Source of the DNA: CAIKZZ01 sp035524595
GTDB taxonomy: Bacteria; Pseudomonadota; Gammaproteobacteria; Steroidobacterales; Steroidobacteraceae
DNA: 64,000 bases
Assembly (NCBI GenBank): GCA_035524595.1
Contig: DATKOP010000020.1
Location: 62,001 to 126,000, forward strand
Direction of reading: 5' to 3'
Below the pieces are notes generated by a model that did not search any database, was not told where the DNA came from, and saw nothing but the letters and a program-made list of their open reading frames with translations. Made by a program: the position numbers and the translations under genes. Below, piece by piece: positions 56,228 to 64,000 of this stretch; the first letter of the stretch is position 1, and the number at the start of each line of letters is the position of its first letter.

Positions 56228-56989
56228 CTAGATCCGCAGGCCGCCGTCCACCTGCACGGTGCGGCCGGTGAAGAACTCGTTCTCGACGATGAACACCGCG
56301 GTCTGGGCGATCTCGCGCGGCTCGCCGAGGCGCTTCAGCGGCACGGGACCGGTGACCTTGGCGAGCGTCTCCGGCGTCATGCCGGCGAGGATGTCGGTGG
56401 CGCAGAAGCCGGGCGCGATCGCCCCGACGCGGATGCCGTAGCGCGCGAGCTCCTTCGCCCAGGTGGTCGACATCGCGGCGACGCCCGCCTTGGCGGCCGT
56501 GTAGTTGGTCTGGCCGGCGTTGCCGTCCTTGGAGATCGAGGAGATGTTGACGATCACGCCGCCGCGGCCGCCGCGCACCATGCGCTCGGCGGCCTCGCGG
56601 CCGCAGAGGAACACGCCGGTCAGGTTGACGCCGATGACCGCGTTCCACTGGTCGAGCGTCATCTTGCCGACCACCGCGCCGTCCTTGACCTTGATCAGGA
56701 GCGCGTCCTTGACGATGCCGGCGTTGTTGACGAGCACGTCGAGCGCGCCGAAGTCGCGCACGATCGCGTCCATCGTCGCCGTCACCGCGTCCTCGTTCGT
56801 GACGTTGCAGGTGTAGTGGCGCGCCACCACGCCGAGCGCGGCGCAGTGGGCGCGCGTCTCCTCGAGGTCGGCGAGGTTGAGGTCGATGAGCGCGAGGTTG
56901 CCGCCGCGGCCGGCGAACTCGAGCGCCATGGCGCGGCCGAGGCCGCGGCCGCCGCCGGTGACCACGATCGTCTTGCCCTTGATCTGCAT
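56228..56989 (-). CDS. SDR-family 3-oxoacyl reductase (FabG/PhaB-like)
   Basis: A 253-residue short-chain dehydrogenase with VVTGGGRGLGRAMALEF, NNAGIV, the Ser-Tyr-Lys arrangement (NISSISKDGNAGQTNYTAAKA) and APGFCATDI. It probably reduces or oxidises 3-oxoacyl-CoA or -ACP, perhaps acetoacetyl-CoA. The ATG at 56989 is preferred to a GTG four codons upstream. It is 50 bases upstream of the HSD10-like gene and 253 bases downstream of the thiolase on the same strand. Confidence 0.88.
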   Translation of the reverse strand: MQIKGKTIVVTGGGRGLGRAMALEFAGRGGNLALIDLNLADLEETRAHCAALGVVARHYTCNVTNEDAVTATMDAIVRDFGALDVLVNNAGIVKDALLIKVKDGAVVGKMTLDQWNAVIGVNLTGVFLCGREAAERMVRGGRGGVIVNISSISKDGNAGQTNYTAAKAGVAAMSTTWAKELARYGIRVGAIAPGFCATDILAGMTPETLAKVTGPVPLKRLGEPREIAQTAVFIVENEFFTGRTVQVDGGLRI

Positions 56990-57242
56990 CGTCGCCCTCA
57001 CCTCTGCCGCCCGCGGCGGCGTGCTGCCTGGCGATTGCGCCGAGGCTCGAGCAGGGGAGTGTGTCGCACTGCCAAACGAAGGCGCGCAAACCCTCCCGCG
57101 CGCAGCATGTTAGCGCGTCATGCAACGCAAAAAAACAGCCTGATTCCGAGCTAGGTAAAGTGCTGAATGGGCCGTGCGCGCAGGCGCGCGGCCCGCCCCG
57201 GGCGGGCCGGCTGCCGGCCGCTGCCGGGCCTTCGGCGGGCGC

Positions 57243-58424
57243 TCAGACGAGCTCGACCGCGACCGCCGTGGCCTCGCCGCCGCCGATGCACAGCGACGCG
57301 ACGCCGCGCCTGCCGCCGCGCGCCACGAGCGCCGCGATCAGCGTCGACATGATGCGCGCGCCGGTGGCGCCGATCGGGTGGCCGAGCGCGCAGGCGCCGC
57401 CGTTGACGTTGACCTTGGCCGGGTCGAGCTTGAGGTCGTGGATCGCGGCCAGCGTCACGGCCGCGAAGGCCTCGTTGACCTCGAACAGGTCGACGTCGGC
57501 GACCTTCCAGCCGGCCTTCTTCAGCACCTTCTCGATCGCGCCCACCGGCGCGGTCGTGAACCACTCCGGCGCGTGCGCGTGGCTCGCGTAGGCGACGAGC
57601 CGCGCCACCGGCTTCCAGCCCTTGGCCTGCGCGGCCGCGCCGCGCGCGAGCACGAGCGCGCTCGCGCCGTCGGAGATCGAGGAGGAGCTCGCCGCGGTCA
57701 CCGTGCCGTCCTTCTTGAACGCGGCCTTGAGCTGCGGGATCTTGGCGATGTCGCAGGTGAACGGCGTCTCGTCCTTGTCGATCGTGGTCTCGCCCTTGCG
57801 CCCCTTGATCGTCACCGGCGCGATCTCGGCGACGAAGGCGCCGCTCTCGACGGCCCTGAGGCTGCGGCGCACCGACTCGGTCGCGAACGCGTCCTGCTGC
57901 TCGCGCGTGAAGCCGTACTTCTGCGAGGTGGCCTCGGCGAAACAGCCCATCAGCTGGCCGTCGAAGGGGCTCTGCAGGCCGTCGTAGAACATGTGGTCGA
58001 TGACCTCGCCGTGGCCCATCCGGTAGCCGCTGCGCGCCTTCGGCAGCAGGTACGGGGCGTTGCTCATCGACTCGAGGCCGCCGGCCACGGCGAGGTCGAT
58101 GTCGCCGCTCCTGAGCGCATCCGCCGCCAGCATCACGGCGCGCATCGCCGAGCCGCACATCTTGTTGACGGTGGTCGCGGGCACCGAGTTCGGGATGCCG
58201 CCGCCGAGCGCGGCCTGGCGCGCGGGCGCCTGGCCGAGGCCGGCCGGCAGCACGCAGCCCATGATCACTTCCTGCACCGCCTCGCCCGCGACGCCGGCCG
58301 CGGTGAGCGCGCCCTTGATCGCGGCGGCGCCGAGCTGCGTCGCGCTCGCGGGCGCGAGCGCCCCGAGGAAGGCGCCGATCGGCGTGCGCTTGGCGGACAG
58401 GATGAGGACGGTTTCGGCGCTCAT
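57243..58424 (-). CDS. Acetyl-CoA C-acyltransferase (thiolase)
   Basis: A 393-residue thiolase of acetyl-CoA acetyltransferase type, likely cleaving acetoacetyl-CoA or 2-methylacetoacetyl-CoA. The nucleophile is C90 in NKMCGSAM; VNEAFAAVTLAAIHDL, GGACALGHPIGATGARI and SLCIGGGEATAV carry the other catalytic residues. A GGAG site precedes the ATG. Upstream lies a palindrome-rich promoter region shared with icmF. Confidence 0.95.
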   Translation of the reverse strand: MSAETVLILSAKRTPIGAFLGALAPASATQLGAAAIKGALTAAGVAGEAVQEVIMGCVLPAGLGQAPARQAALGGGIPNSVPATTVNKMCGSAMRAVMLAADALRSGDIDLAVAGGLESMSNAPYLLPKARSGYRMGHGEVIDHMFYDGLQSPFDGQLMGCFAEATSQKYGFTREQQDAFATESVRRSLRAVESGAFVAEIAPVTIKGRKGETTIDKDETPFTCDIAKIPQLKAAFKKDGTVTAASSSSISDGASALVLARGAAAQAKGWKPVARLVAYASHAHAPEWFTTAPVGAIEKVLKKAGWKVADVDLFEVNEAFAAVTLAAIHDLKLDPAKVNVNGGACALGHPIGATGARIMSTLIAALVARGGRRGVASLCIGGGEATAVAVELV

Positions 58425-58454
58425 GGGAACTCCACTCGGTTGGCGGCCGCACGA

Positions 58455-58500
58455 GTCTACGCCTCCGAGTTTTTGCGGTGCAACGTAGACTTTCGTCTAC
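58455..58500. promoter_or_regulatory. Repeated GTCTAC/GTAGAC operator-like sites
   Basis: GTAGAC-TTTC-GTCTAC at 58485-58500 is a perfect 6-base inverted repeat with a four-base centre. A third copy, GTCTAC, lies at 58455-58460. They are 31-76 bases upstream of the thiolase start, the right place for an operator. The regulator is unknown; the genes around it suggest one responsive to acyl-CoA. Confidence 0.5.
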
Positions 58501-58627
58501 CGCCGCGGCGCGCGCGAGACGTCCGCCGCGACCCCTGGGGGGTTACCGTGGAATTCCATAAACTCTCAGTGGTTCAATGTATTACGTGCATACCAGGCGA
58601 GTTAAAAAACAGTCAATCCGGCTTGTT

Positions 58628-58657
58628 TTGAAGCGACGGGCTGTGCGCTGCTAGACT
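58628..58657 (+). promoter_or_regulatory. Possible sigma-70 promoter for icmF
   Basis: TTGAAG and TAGACT separated by 18 bases, ending 82 bases before the icmF ATG, directly after an AT-rich stretch. The match to the consensus is moderate and no mapping data exist, so this is a suggestion only. Confidence 0.3.
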
Positions 58658-58739
58658 CGCCCGTGCCGCCCGCGCAGGCTTCGCCGCGCGCCCGGCCGCC
58701 GGCCCCGGGCGCTGCCGCCGACCGAAGAGGATTCCGTCG

Positions 58740-61700
58740 ATGAGCACTCCTGTCCCGCGCGCACCGCTGCCCACCGCCGAGGAGCGCGGGCCGCTGCGCT
58801 TCGTCACCGCGGCGTCGCTGTTCGACGGCCACGACGCCGCGATCAACATCATCCGCCGCATCCTGCAGGCGCAGGGCGCCGAGGTCGTGCACCTCGGCCA
58901 CAACCGCTCGGTCGCCGAGATCGTGCGGGCCGCGATCCAGGAGGACGCCGACGGCGTCGCGGTCAGCTCCTACCAGGGCGGCCACAACGAGTACTTCCGC
59001 TACATGGTCGACATGCTGCGCGAGCGCGGCGCCGGCCACATCCGCATCGTGGTCGGCGGCGGCGGGACGATCGCGCCCGACGAGATCGCGATGCTCGAGG
59101 GGCACGGCGTCGAGAAGATCTACACGCCGGACGACGGGCTCAGGCTCGGCCTCGGCGGCATGATCAGCGACGTGCTGGCGCGGGTGCGCGCCTGGCGCCG
59201 GCCGGCGTTCGTGCCGGGCCCGCTCGGCGCCGACGACCACCAGCGCATCGCGCAGGCGATCTCGGTGCTCGAGGCCGACGAGTTGGGCGCCGCCGGGCCG
59301 CTGCGCGATCTGGCGCTCAAGACGCTGAACCGCCCGCCGGTGATCGGCGTCACCGGCACCGGCGGCGCCGGCAAGTCGTCGCTGACCGACGAGCTGCTGA
59401 ACCGCCTGCTGCGCTTCTTCCCGGCGCGGCGCATCGCGGTCGTGGCGATGGACCCGACGCGGCGCCGCGGCGGCGGCGCGCTGCTCGGCGACCGGATCCG
59501 GATGAACGCGCTCGAGTCGGAGCGCGTCTTCATGCGCTCGCTCGCGACCCGCCGCCAGCACCTCGCGACCAGCGCCGTGCTCGCCGACACGATCCAGCTG
59601 CTGAAGTTCGCCGGCTTCGACCTGATCGTCGTCGAGACCGCCGGCATCGGCCAGAGCGACACCGAGATCGTCGACCTGGTCGACCTGTCGCTGTACGTGA
59701 TGACGAGCGAGTACGGGGCGGCGAGCCAGCTCGAGAAGATCGACATGCTCGACTTCGCCGACTTCATCGTGCTCAACAAGTTCGAGAAGCGCGGCGCCGA
59801 GGACGCGCTCAGGGACGTGCGCAAGCAGTGGAAGCGCAACCACCCGGACCAGCTGCGGCTGCCCGACGAGGAGGTGCCGGTCTACCCGACGATCGCCAGC
59901 CAGTTCAACGACGCCGGCGTCAACCGCCTGTTCGCGGCGCTGTGCGCCCGGCTCGACGAGCAGTGGGGCCGGCTACAGCCGTGGCGCCCCGGCACCCTCG
60001 AGCCGCTCGGGCTGCCGCGGCGCGCCGCGCTGATCCCCGGCGAGCGCGTCCGCTACCTCGCCGAGATCGCCGACGGCGGGCGCCGCGCGCGTGCCGCGAT
60101 CGGCCGCGAGGCGGAGGCGGCGCGCCGCGCCGAGGGCTACCGCGCGGCGCTCGAGGCGCTCGGCTGCGCGCTCCTGCCGGCGCCCTTCGAACGCTACCCC
60201 GAGACGGTGCTCGCGGGCTCGCCGCCCGAGCTCGCGCGGCTCAGGCGCGCCTACAACGAGGCGCTCGACGCGGTCGGCGAGGAGGGACTCAGGCTGCTGC
60301 GCGAGTGGCCGGCGCGCGCGCAGAGCGCGACCGACGCCGAGTACACCTACGTGGTGCGCGGCCGGGAACTCAAGGGCGAGAACTACAGCCAGTCGCTGTC
60401 GCAGCAGCCGATCCCGAAGCTCGCCGTGCCGCGCTACCTCGGCGCCGGCGACCGGCTGCAGTGGCTGAAGCAGGAGAACCTGCCGGGCGCCTACCCGTAC
60501 ACCGGCGGCGTCTACCCCTACCGGCGCGAGGCCGAGGATCCGACGCGGATGTTCGCCGGCGAGGGCCTGCCGGAGCGGACCAACAAGCGCTTCCACTACC
60601 TCGCCGCCGGCTCGACCGCCAAGCGCCTGTCGACTGCGTTCGACTCGGCGACGCTGTACGGCGAGGACCCGGACGAGCGCCCGGACATCTACGGCCGCAT
60701 CGGCAACTCGGGCGTCTCGATCGCGACGCTCGACGACATGAAGCGGCTGTACTGCGGCTTCGACCTGTGCGCGCCGGCGACTTCGGTGTCGATGACCATC
60801 AACGGCCCGGCGCCGATCATCCTCGCGATGTTCATGAACACCGCGATCGACCAGCGCATCGAGCGCGAGCTGCGCGCGGCCGGCCGCTGGGAGGACGCCG
60901 CGCGCGCGCTGGAGGCCTCGTGGCGGGGTGCCGCGCGCCCGGCCTATCGCGGCGAGCTGCCGGCCGGCAGCGACGGCTGCGGGCTCGGCCTGCTCGGCGC
61001 CTCCGGCCCCGAGCTGGTGGCGGCGGGGCTGCTGGCGCCGGCCGACTACGCCCGGCTGCGCGGCGAGGCGCTCGCGCAGGTGCGCGGCACCGTGCAGGCC
61101 GACATCCTCAAGGAGGACCAGGCGCAGAACACCTGCATCTTCTCCACCGAGTTCGCGCTCAGGATGATGGGCGACGTGCAGGCGTACTTCATCGAGCAGG
61201 ACGTGCGCAACTTCTACTCGGTGTCGATCTCCGGCTACCACATCGCCGAGGCCGGCGCGAACCCGATCAGCCAGCTGGCGTTCACGCTCGCCAACGGCTT
61301 CACGATCGTCGAGTACTACCTGGCGCGCGGCATGCGCATCGACGACTTCGCGCCGAACCTGTCGTTCTTCTTCTCGAACGGCATGGACCCGGAGTACGCG
61401 GTGATCGGCCGGGTCGCGCGCCGCATCTGGGCGCGCGCGATGCGCGAGCGCTACGGCGCCGCGGCGCGCAGCCAGATGCTGAAGTACCACGTGCAGACCT
61501 CGGGCCGCTCGCTGCACGCCCGCGAGATCCAGTTCAACGACATCCGCACCACGCTGCAGGCGCTGTATGCGCTGTTTGACAACTGCAACAGCCTGCACAC
61601 CAACGCCTACGACGAGGCGCTGACGACGCCCACCGAGGAGAGCGTGCGGCGCGCGGTCGCGATCCAGCTGATCATCAACCGCGAGCTCGGCCTCAACAAG

Positions 61701-62183
61701 ATCCAGAACCCGTGGCAGGGCTCGTTCGCGATCGAGCAGCTGACCGACCTGGTCGAGGAGGCGGTGTACCGCGAGTTCGACGCGATCGCCGAGCGCGGCG
61801 GCGTGCTCGGCGCGATGGAGACGATGTACCAGCGCGGCAAGATCCAGGAGGAGAGCCTCTACTACGAGCACCAGAAGCACGACGGCTCGCTGCCGATCGT
61901 CGGCGTCAACACCTTCCTGCCGGCGCACGGCGCCGAGGAGCCGCACGCGGCCGAGCTGATCCGCTCCACCGACGCCGAGAAGGACTCGCAGGTGGCCGCG
62001 GTGCGCGCCTTCCAGGCGCGCCACGCCGCGCACGCGCCCGCGGCGCTGGCCCGGCTGCAGGCGGTCGCCGCGCGCGGCGACAACGTGTTCGCGGAGCTCA
62101 TGGAGACCGTGCGGGTGGCCTCGCTCGGCCAGATCTCGCACGCCCTCTACGAAGTCGGCGGCCAGTACCGCCGCAACATGTAG
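58740..62183 (+). CDS. icmF: Fused isobutyryl-CoA mutase IcmF (B12 domain, G-protein, mutase)
   Basis: A 1147-residue adenosylcobalamin enzyme. Residues 1-150 form the B12-binding domain with the histidine ligand in LFDGHDAAI. About 190-420 is the MeaB-like GTPase chaperone: GTGGAGKSSLTDEL (P-loop), ETAGIGQSD and NKFEK. About 560-1147 is the mutase TIM barrel and its linker. It interconverts isobutyryl-CoA and n-butyryl-CoA, and some members also act on isovaleryl/pivalyl-CoA. An AGAGGA site precedes the ATG. It lies beside the SDR and thiolase genes of short-chain acyl-CoA metabolism. Confidence 0.95.
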   Translation: MSTPVPRAPLPTAEERGPLRFVTAASLFDGHDAAINIIRRILQAQGAEVVHLGHNRSVAEIVRAAIQEDADGVAVSSYQGGHNEYFRYMVDMLRERGAGHIRIVVGGGGTIAPDEIAMLEGHGVEKIYTPDDGLRLGLGGMISDVLARVRAWRRPAFVPGPLGADDHQRIAQAISVLEADELGAAGPLRDLALKTLNRPPVIGVTGTGGAGKSSLTDELLNRLLRFFPARRIAVVAMDPTRRRGGGALLGDRIRMNALESERVFMRSLATRRQHLATSAVLADTIQLLKFAGFDLIVVETAGIGQSDTEIVDLVDLSLYVMTSEYGAASQLEKIDMLDFADFIVLNKFEKRGAEDALRDVRKQWKRNHPDQLRLPDEEVPVYPTIASQFNDAGVNRLFAALCARLDEQWGRLQPWRPGTLEPLGLPRRAALIPGERVRYLAEIADGGRRARAAIGREAEAARRAEGYRAALEALGCALLPAPFERYPETVLAGSPPELARLRRAYNEALDAVGEEGLRLLREWPARAQSATDAEYTYVVRGRELKGENYSQSLSQQPIPKLAVPRYLGAGDRLQWLKQENLPGAYPYTGGVYPYRREAEDPTRMFAGEGLPERTNKRFHYLAAGSTAKRLSTAFDSATLYGEDPDERPDIYGRIGNSGVSIATLDDMKRLYCGFDLCAPATSVSMTINGPAPIILAMFMNTAIDQRIERELRAAGRWEDAARALEASWRGAARPAYRGELPAGSDGCGLGLLGASGPELVAAGLLAPADYARLRGEALAQVRGTVQADILKEDQAQNTCIFSTEFALRMMGDVQAYFIEQDVRNFYSVSISGYHIAEAGANPISQLAFTLANGFTIVEYYLARGMRIDDFAPNLSFFFSNGMDPEYAVIGRVARRIWARAMRERYGAAARSQMLKYHVQTSGRSLHAREIQFNDIRTTLQALYALFDNCNSLHTNAYDEALTTPTEESVRRAVAIQLIINRELGLNKIQNPWQGSFAIEQLTDLVEEAVYREFDAIAERGGVLGAMETMYQRGKIQEESLYYEHQKHDGSLPIVGVNTFLPAHGAEEPHAAELIRSTDAEKDSQVAAVRAFQARHAAHAPAALARLQAVAARGDNVFAELMETVRVASLGQISHALYEVGGQYRRNM

Positions 62184-62190
62184 CCGGCCG

Positions 62191-62916
62191 TCAGGCGTCG
62201 AGGTCCGGCTCGCCGAGCTCGGTCAGGATCGCCGCCCGCGCCGCGTCCTTGAGGCGCAGCGCCGCGACCCGCTCGGCGCTCGCCGGCGGCGCCGCGAGCG
62301 GCGCGAGGATCTCGACCCCGATGGCGCCGCGGCGCGGCAGCCAGGCATTGCAGGGCAGCACCGCGCGCGCGCCGACGATCGCCACCGGCACGACGGGCAG
62401 CCCGGCACGCGCCGCGGCGACGAAGGCGCCGACGTGGAAGCGGTGCATGCCGACGGCCTCGGTGAAGGTGCCCTCCGGGAACGCCGCCAGCGACTCGCCG
62501 GCGAGCGCGGTCTTGAGCACGCGGCGCGCGTCGACGCCGCCCTGGTGGCGGTTGTAGCGGTCGACGAACTCCGAGCCCAGCCGGCGCAGCAGGAGCCCGG
62601 CGAGAGGCACCCGCACCATCTCCTTCTTGATGATGAAGGCGAAGCGCGCCGGCAGCGCGGCCTGCAGCACGACGCCGTCGATGTAGCTCGAGTGGTTCGC
62701 GACGACGACGCAGGCCTCGCCCGGCAGGCGCTCGAGACCGCCCACGGTGAAGGGCATGCCGGCGAGCGCGAAGAACAGCCGCGCCCCGCGGCGCGCCATG
62801 CGGCGGCGCAGCGCGACCGAGGGCGTCGGCAGGGCGAGCAGCAGCACCACGAGCGCGACGGTCGCGAGCGCGAGCCAGCACCACAGACCGTAGCCGAGGC
62901 GCAACAGGCTTCTCAT
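62191..62916 (-). CDS. 1-acyl-sn-glycerol-3-phosphate acyltransferase-like protein (PlsC family)
   Basis: A 241-residue membrane-associated acyltransferase. After an N-terminal helix (about residues 12-32) come the catalytic NHSSYID (H-x4-D) and the FPEGT phosphate-binding motif. It likely acylates lysophosphatidic acid or a related lysolipid. It converges on icmF with seven bases between the stops, and diverges from xerD across 267 bases. Confidence 0.9.
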   Translation of the reverse strand: MRSLLRLGYGLWCWLALATVALVVLLLALPTPSVALRRRMARRGARLFFALAGMPFTVGGLERLPGEACVVVANHSSYIDGVVLQAALPARFAFIIKKEMVRVPLAGLLLRRLGSEFVDRYNRHQGGVDARRVLKTALAGESLAAFPEGTFTEAVGMHRFHVGAFVAAARAGLPVVPVAIVGARAVLPCNAWLPRRGAIGVEILAPLAAPPASAERVAALRLKDAARAAILTELGEPDLDA

Positions 62917-63183
62917 TCCGATACTTACACCGCTCGGGCGGACCCCGACTTAATGTGAACCATTTCTCTTTATGTCAACCGGCCATGGCTTTCGTGAGAC
63001 AGGTCACGTACCGGGCCGCCGGCCGTGGGGATACTGGTCCGCGACGTCCGCCATGGGGCGCGACGAGGTGGTCAGATTCGTGCCAGAACGCCGCGGATTG
63101 TGCCGTTCTAAGGCTGGGGTTGCCCAGTGCCGCAGCGTCGACGTGATCCTACAGCGCAACAGAGATCGGCGGTTAACCCCAAG

Positions 63184-64000
63184 ATGCATGCCAAGGCCGT
63201 GAAGCCGGCGCGCGAGGCGCCTGCCGAGACCGATCCCGCGATCGGCCGGTTCCTCGACGCCGTGTGGATGGAGCGCGGGCTGTCGCAGAACACGCTCGCC
63301 GCCTACCGCGCCGATCTGACGGCGCTGACCCGCTGGCTGGAGGCGCGGCGCGTGGTCGTGACGCGCACCAGCCGCAACGACCTGCTCGCCTTCATCGCCT
63401 CGCGCGTCGAGGGCGGTGCCCGGCCGCGCTCGACCGCGCGCCAGCTGTCGAGCTTCCGCCGCTTCTTCCGCTTCCTGGTCCGCGAGGGCGCGGTGGTCGA
63501 GGACCCGACGGCGCAGATCGCGATGCCGAAGATCGGCCGCTCGCTGCCGAAGTCGCTCACCGAGGACGAGGTCGAGGCGCTGCTCGCGGCGCCGACGGTC
63601 TCGGACCCGCTCGGACACCGCGACCGGACCATGCTCGAGGTGCTGTACGCGACCGGCCTCAGGGTCTCGGAGCTCGTCAGCCTCAAGCACTCGCAGGTCA
63701 ACACCAACCAGGGCGTGATCCGCATCGTCGGCAAGGGCAACCGCGAGCGGCTGATCCCGCTCGGCGACGAGGCCGTGCGCTGGCTGGCGGAGTTCGTGCA
63801 CGGGCCGCGCACCGAGATCCTGCTCGAGCGCCAGACCGACTACCTGTTCCCGACCCGGCGCGGCGACCGCATGACGCGCCAGGCCTTCTGGCACATCATC
63901 AAGCGCTACGCGCGCAAGGCCGGGGTCGCCAAGGAGCTGTCGCCGCACACGCTCAGGCACGCCTTCGCGACCCACCTGCTGAACCGCGGTGCGGACCTCA
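63184..64000 (+). CDS. xerD: Site-specific tyrosine recombinase XerD, 3' end missing
   Basis: The first 272 residues of a tyrosine recombinase; the window ends before the catalytic tyrosine. The N-terminal SAM-like domain has LSQNTLAAYRADLTALTRW; the catalytic domain has ATGLRVSELVSL (first Arg), VGKGNRERLIPLG (Lys) and SPHTLRHAFATHLL (His-x2-Arg). Pattern and order fit XerD, which resolves chromosome dimers at dif with XerC. The ATG at 63184 has only a weak ribosome-binding site. Nothing mobile is nearby, so this is the housekeeping enzyme, not an element's integrase. Confidence 0.92.
   Translation, partial: MHAKAVKPAREAPAETDPAIGRFLDAVWMERGLSQNTLAAYRADLTALTRWLEARRVVVTRTSRNDLLAFIASRVEGGARPRSTARQLSSFRRFFRFLVREGAVVEDPTAQIAMPKIGRSLPKSLTEDEVEALLAAPTVSDPLGHRDRTMLEVLYATGLRVSELVSLKHSQVNTNQGVIRIVGKGNRERLIPLGDEAVRWLAEFVHGPRTEILLERQTDYLFPTRRGDRMTRQAFWHIIKRYARKAGVAKELSPHTLRHAFATHLLNRGADL

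Larger units (their letters stand above)
58425..58739. other. Non-coding divergent promoter region between thiolase and icmF
   Basis: A 315-base gap without a supported gene. The left half holds three copies of GTCTAC/GTAGAC; the right half has a locally AT-rich stretch from about 58550 to 58635 (unusual for this window) and a possible promoter. No RNA gene or riboswitch was recognised; in particular I did not see a convincing B12 box although icmF uses B12. Confidence 0.6.

Noticed and set aside
57120..57175. An A/T-run with possible hairpin downstream of the thiolase as an intrinsic terminator or SDR promoter
   Set aside because: The stem is at most four pairs, and the promoter reading (TAACAT on the minus strand) lacks a good -35; neither is strong enough to annotate.
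62917..63183. The 267-base gap between plsC and xerD as a possible small RNA or tRNA site
   Set aside because: It is less GC-rich than its surroundings but shows no tRNA fold, strong hairpin or terminator; it probably holds two divergent promoters.
63184..64000. The tyrosine recombinase as integrase of a mobile element
   Set aside because: Its pattern is that of XerD, and no att-like repeats, tRNA target or phage genes lie near it within the window.

Overview
The window is about 74-75% GC by eye and almost completely coding, with dense ATGA/GTGA gene overlaps, many GTG starts and no convincing intrinsic terminators. A cbb3 oxidase operon, a Gram-negative 16-stranded-type porin, ZapE, XerD, ETF-QO, a 1608-residue NAD-glutamate dehydrogenase and the fused mutase IcmF together point to an aerobic or microaerobic member of the Pseudomonadota. 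A high-GC betaproteobacterium (Burkholderiales/Rhodocyclales type) is most likely; this placement is inference. I saw no rRNA, tRNA, CRISPR array, insertion sequence or prophage.

Layout. 0.0-8.5 kb (minus): the cytochrome cbb3 operon ccoN-O-Q-P, an unnamed 110-residue membrane protein, ccoG-H-I-S and a TauE/SafE-like exporter cut by the window edge. 8.7-12.1 kb (plus): a UspE-like protein and proBA. 12.2-17.7 kb (minus): a molybdenum-cofactor operon that starts with a small secreted protein and runs moeA-moaA-moaC-mobA-moaD, ending in a MoaE-MoeB-rhodanese triple fusion. 17.8-26.2 kb: an MBL hydrolase, a ModF-like double ATPase, a DAACS symporter, a PhzF protein, a PnuC transporter with an overlapping kinase, a [2Fe-2S] ferredoxin, a TetR regulator and phosphoglycerate mutase. 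26.3-35.1 kb (minus): phospholipase C, an orphan AapJ-like binding protein, a MarR regulator and NAD-GDH. 35.3-46.5 kb: the leucine/isovalerate pathway, with IVD, a FadR-type regulator, GST, agmatinase, acetoacetyl-CoA synthetase and ZapE to the left, and the two MCC subunits and methylglutaconyl-CoA hydratase to the right, of a divergent promoter. 46.5-50.9 kb: modA diverging from a porin gene, two secreted proteins and a one-domain ModE. 50.9-58.4 kb (minus): ETF-QO, an M16 peptidase pair, two SDRs and a thiolase. 58.7-64 kb: IcmF, an acyltransferase and XerD (cut by the window edge).

How they fit together. Branched-chain acyl-CoA oxidation (IVD, MCC, hydratase, HSD10-like SDR, thiolase, IcmF) passes electrons through ETF-QO to the quinone pool and then to the high-affinity cbb3 oxidase. 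Molybdenum recurs: one locus makes the cofactor, and a second has molybdate capture, a porin and ModE, with two ModE-like boxes between modA and the porin gene. The most promising undescribed items are this apparently ModE-controlled porin locus, the MoaE-MoeB-rhodanese fusion with a His-rich linker, and a FadR-type operator in the leucine-catabolic divergent promoter.
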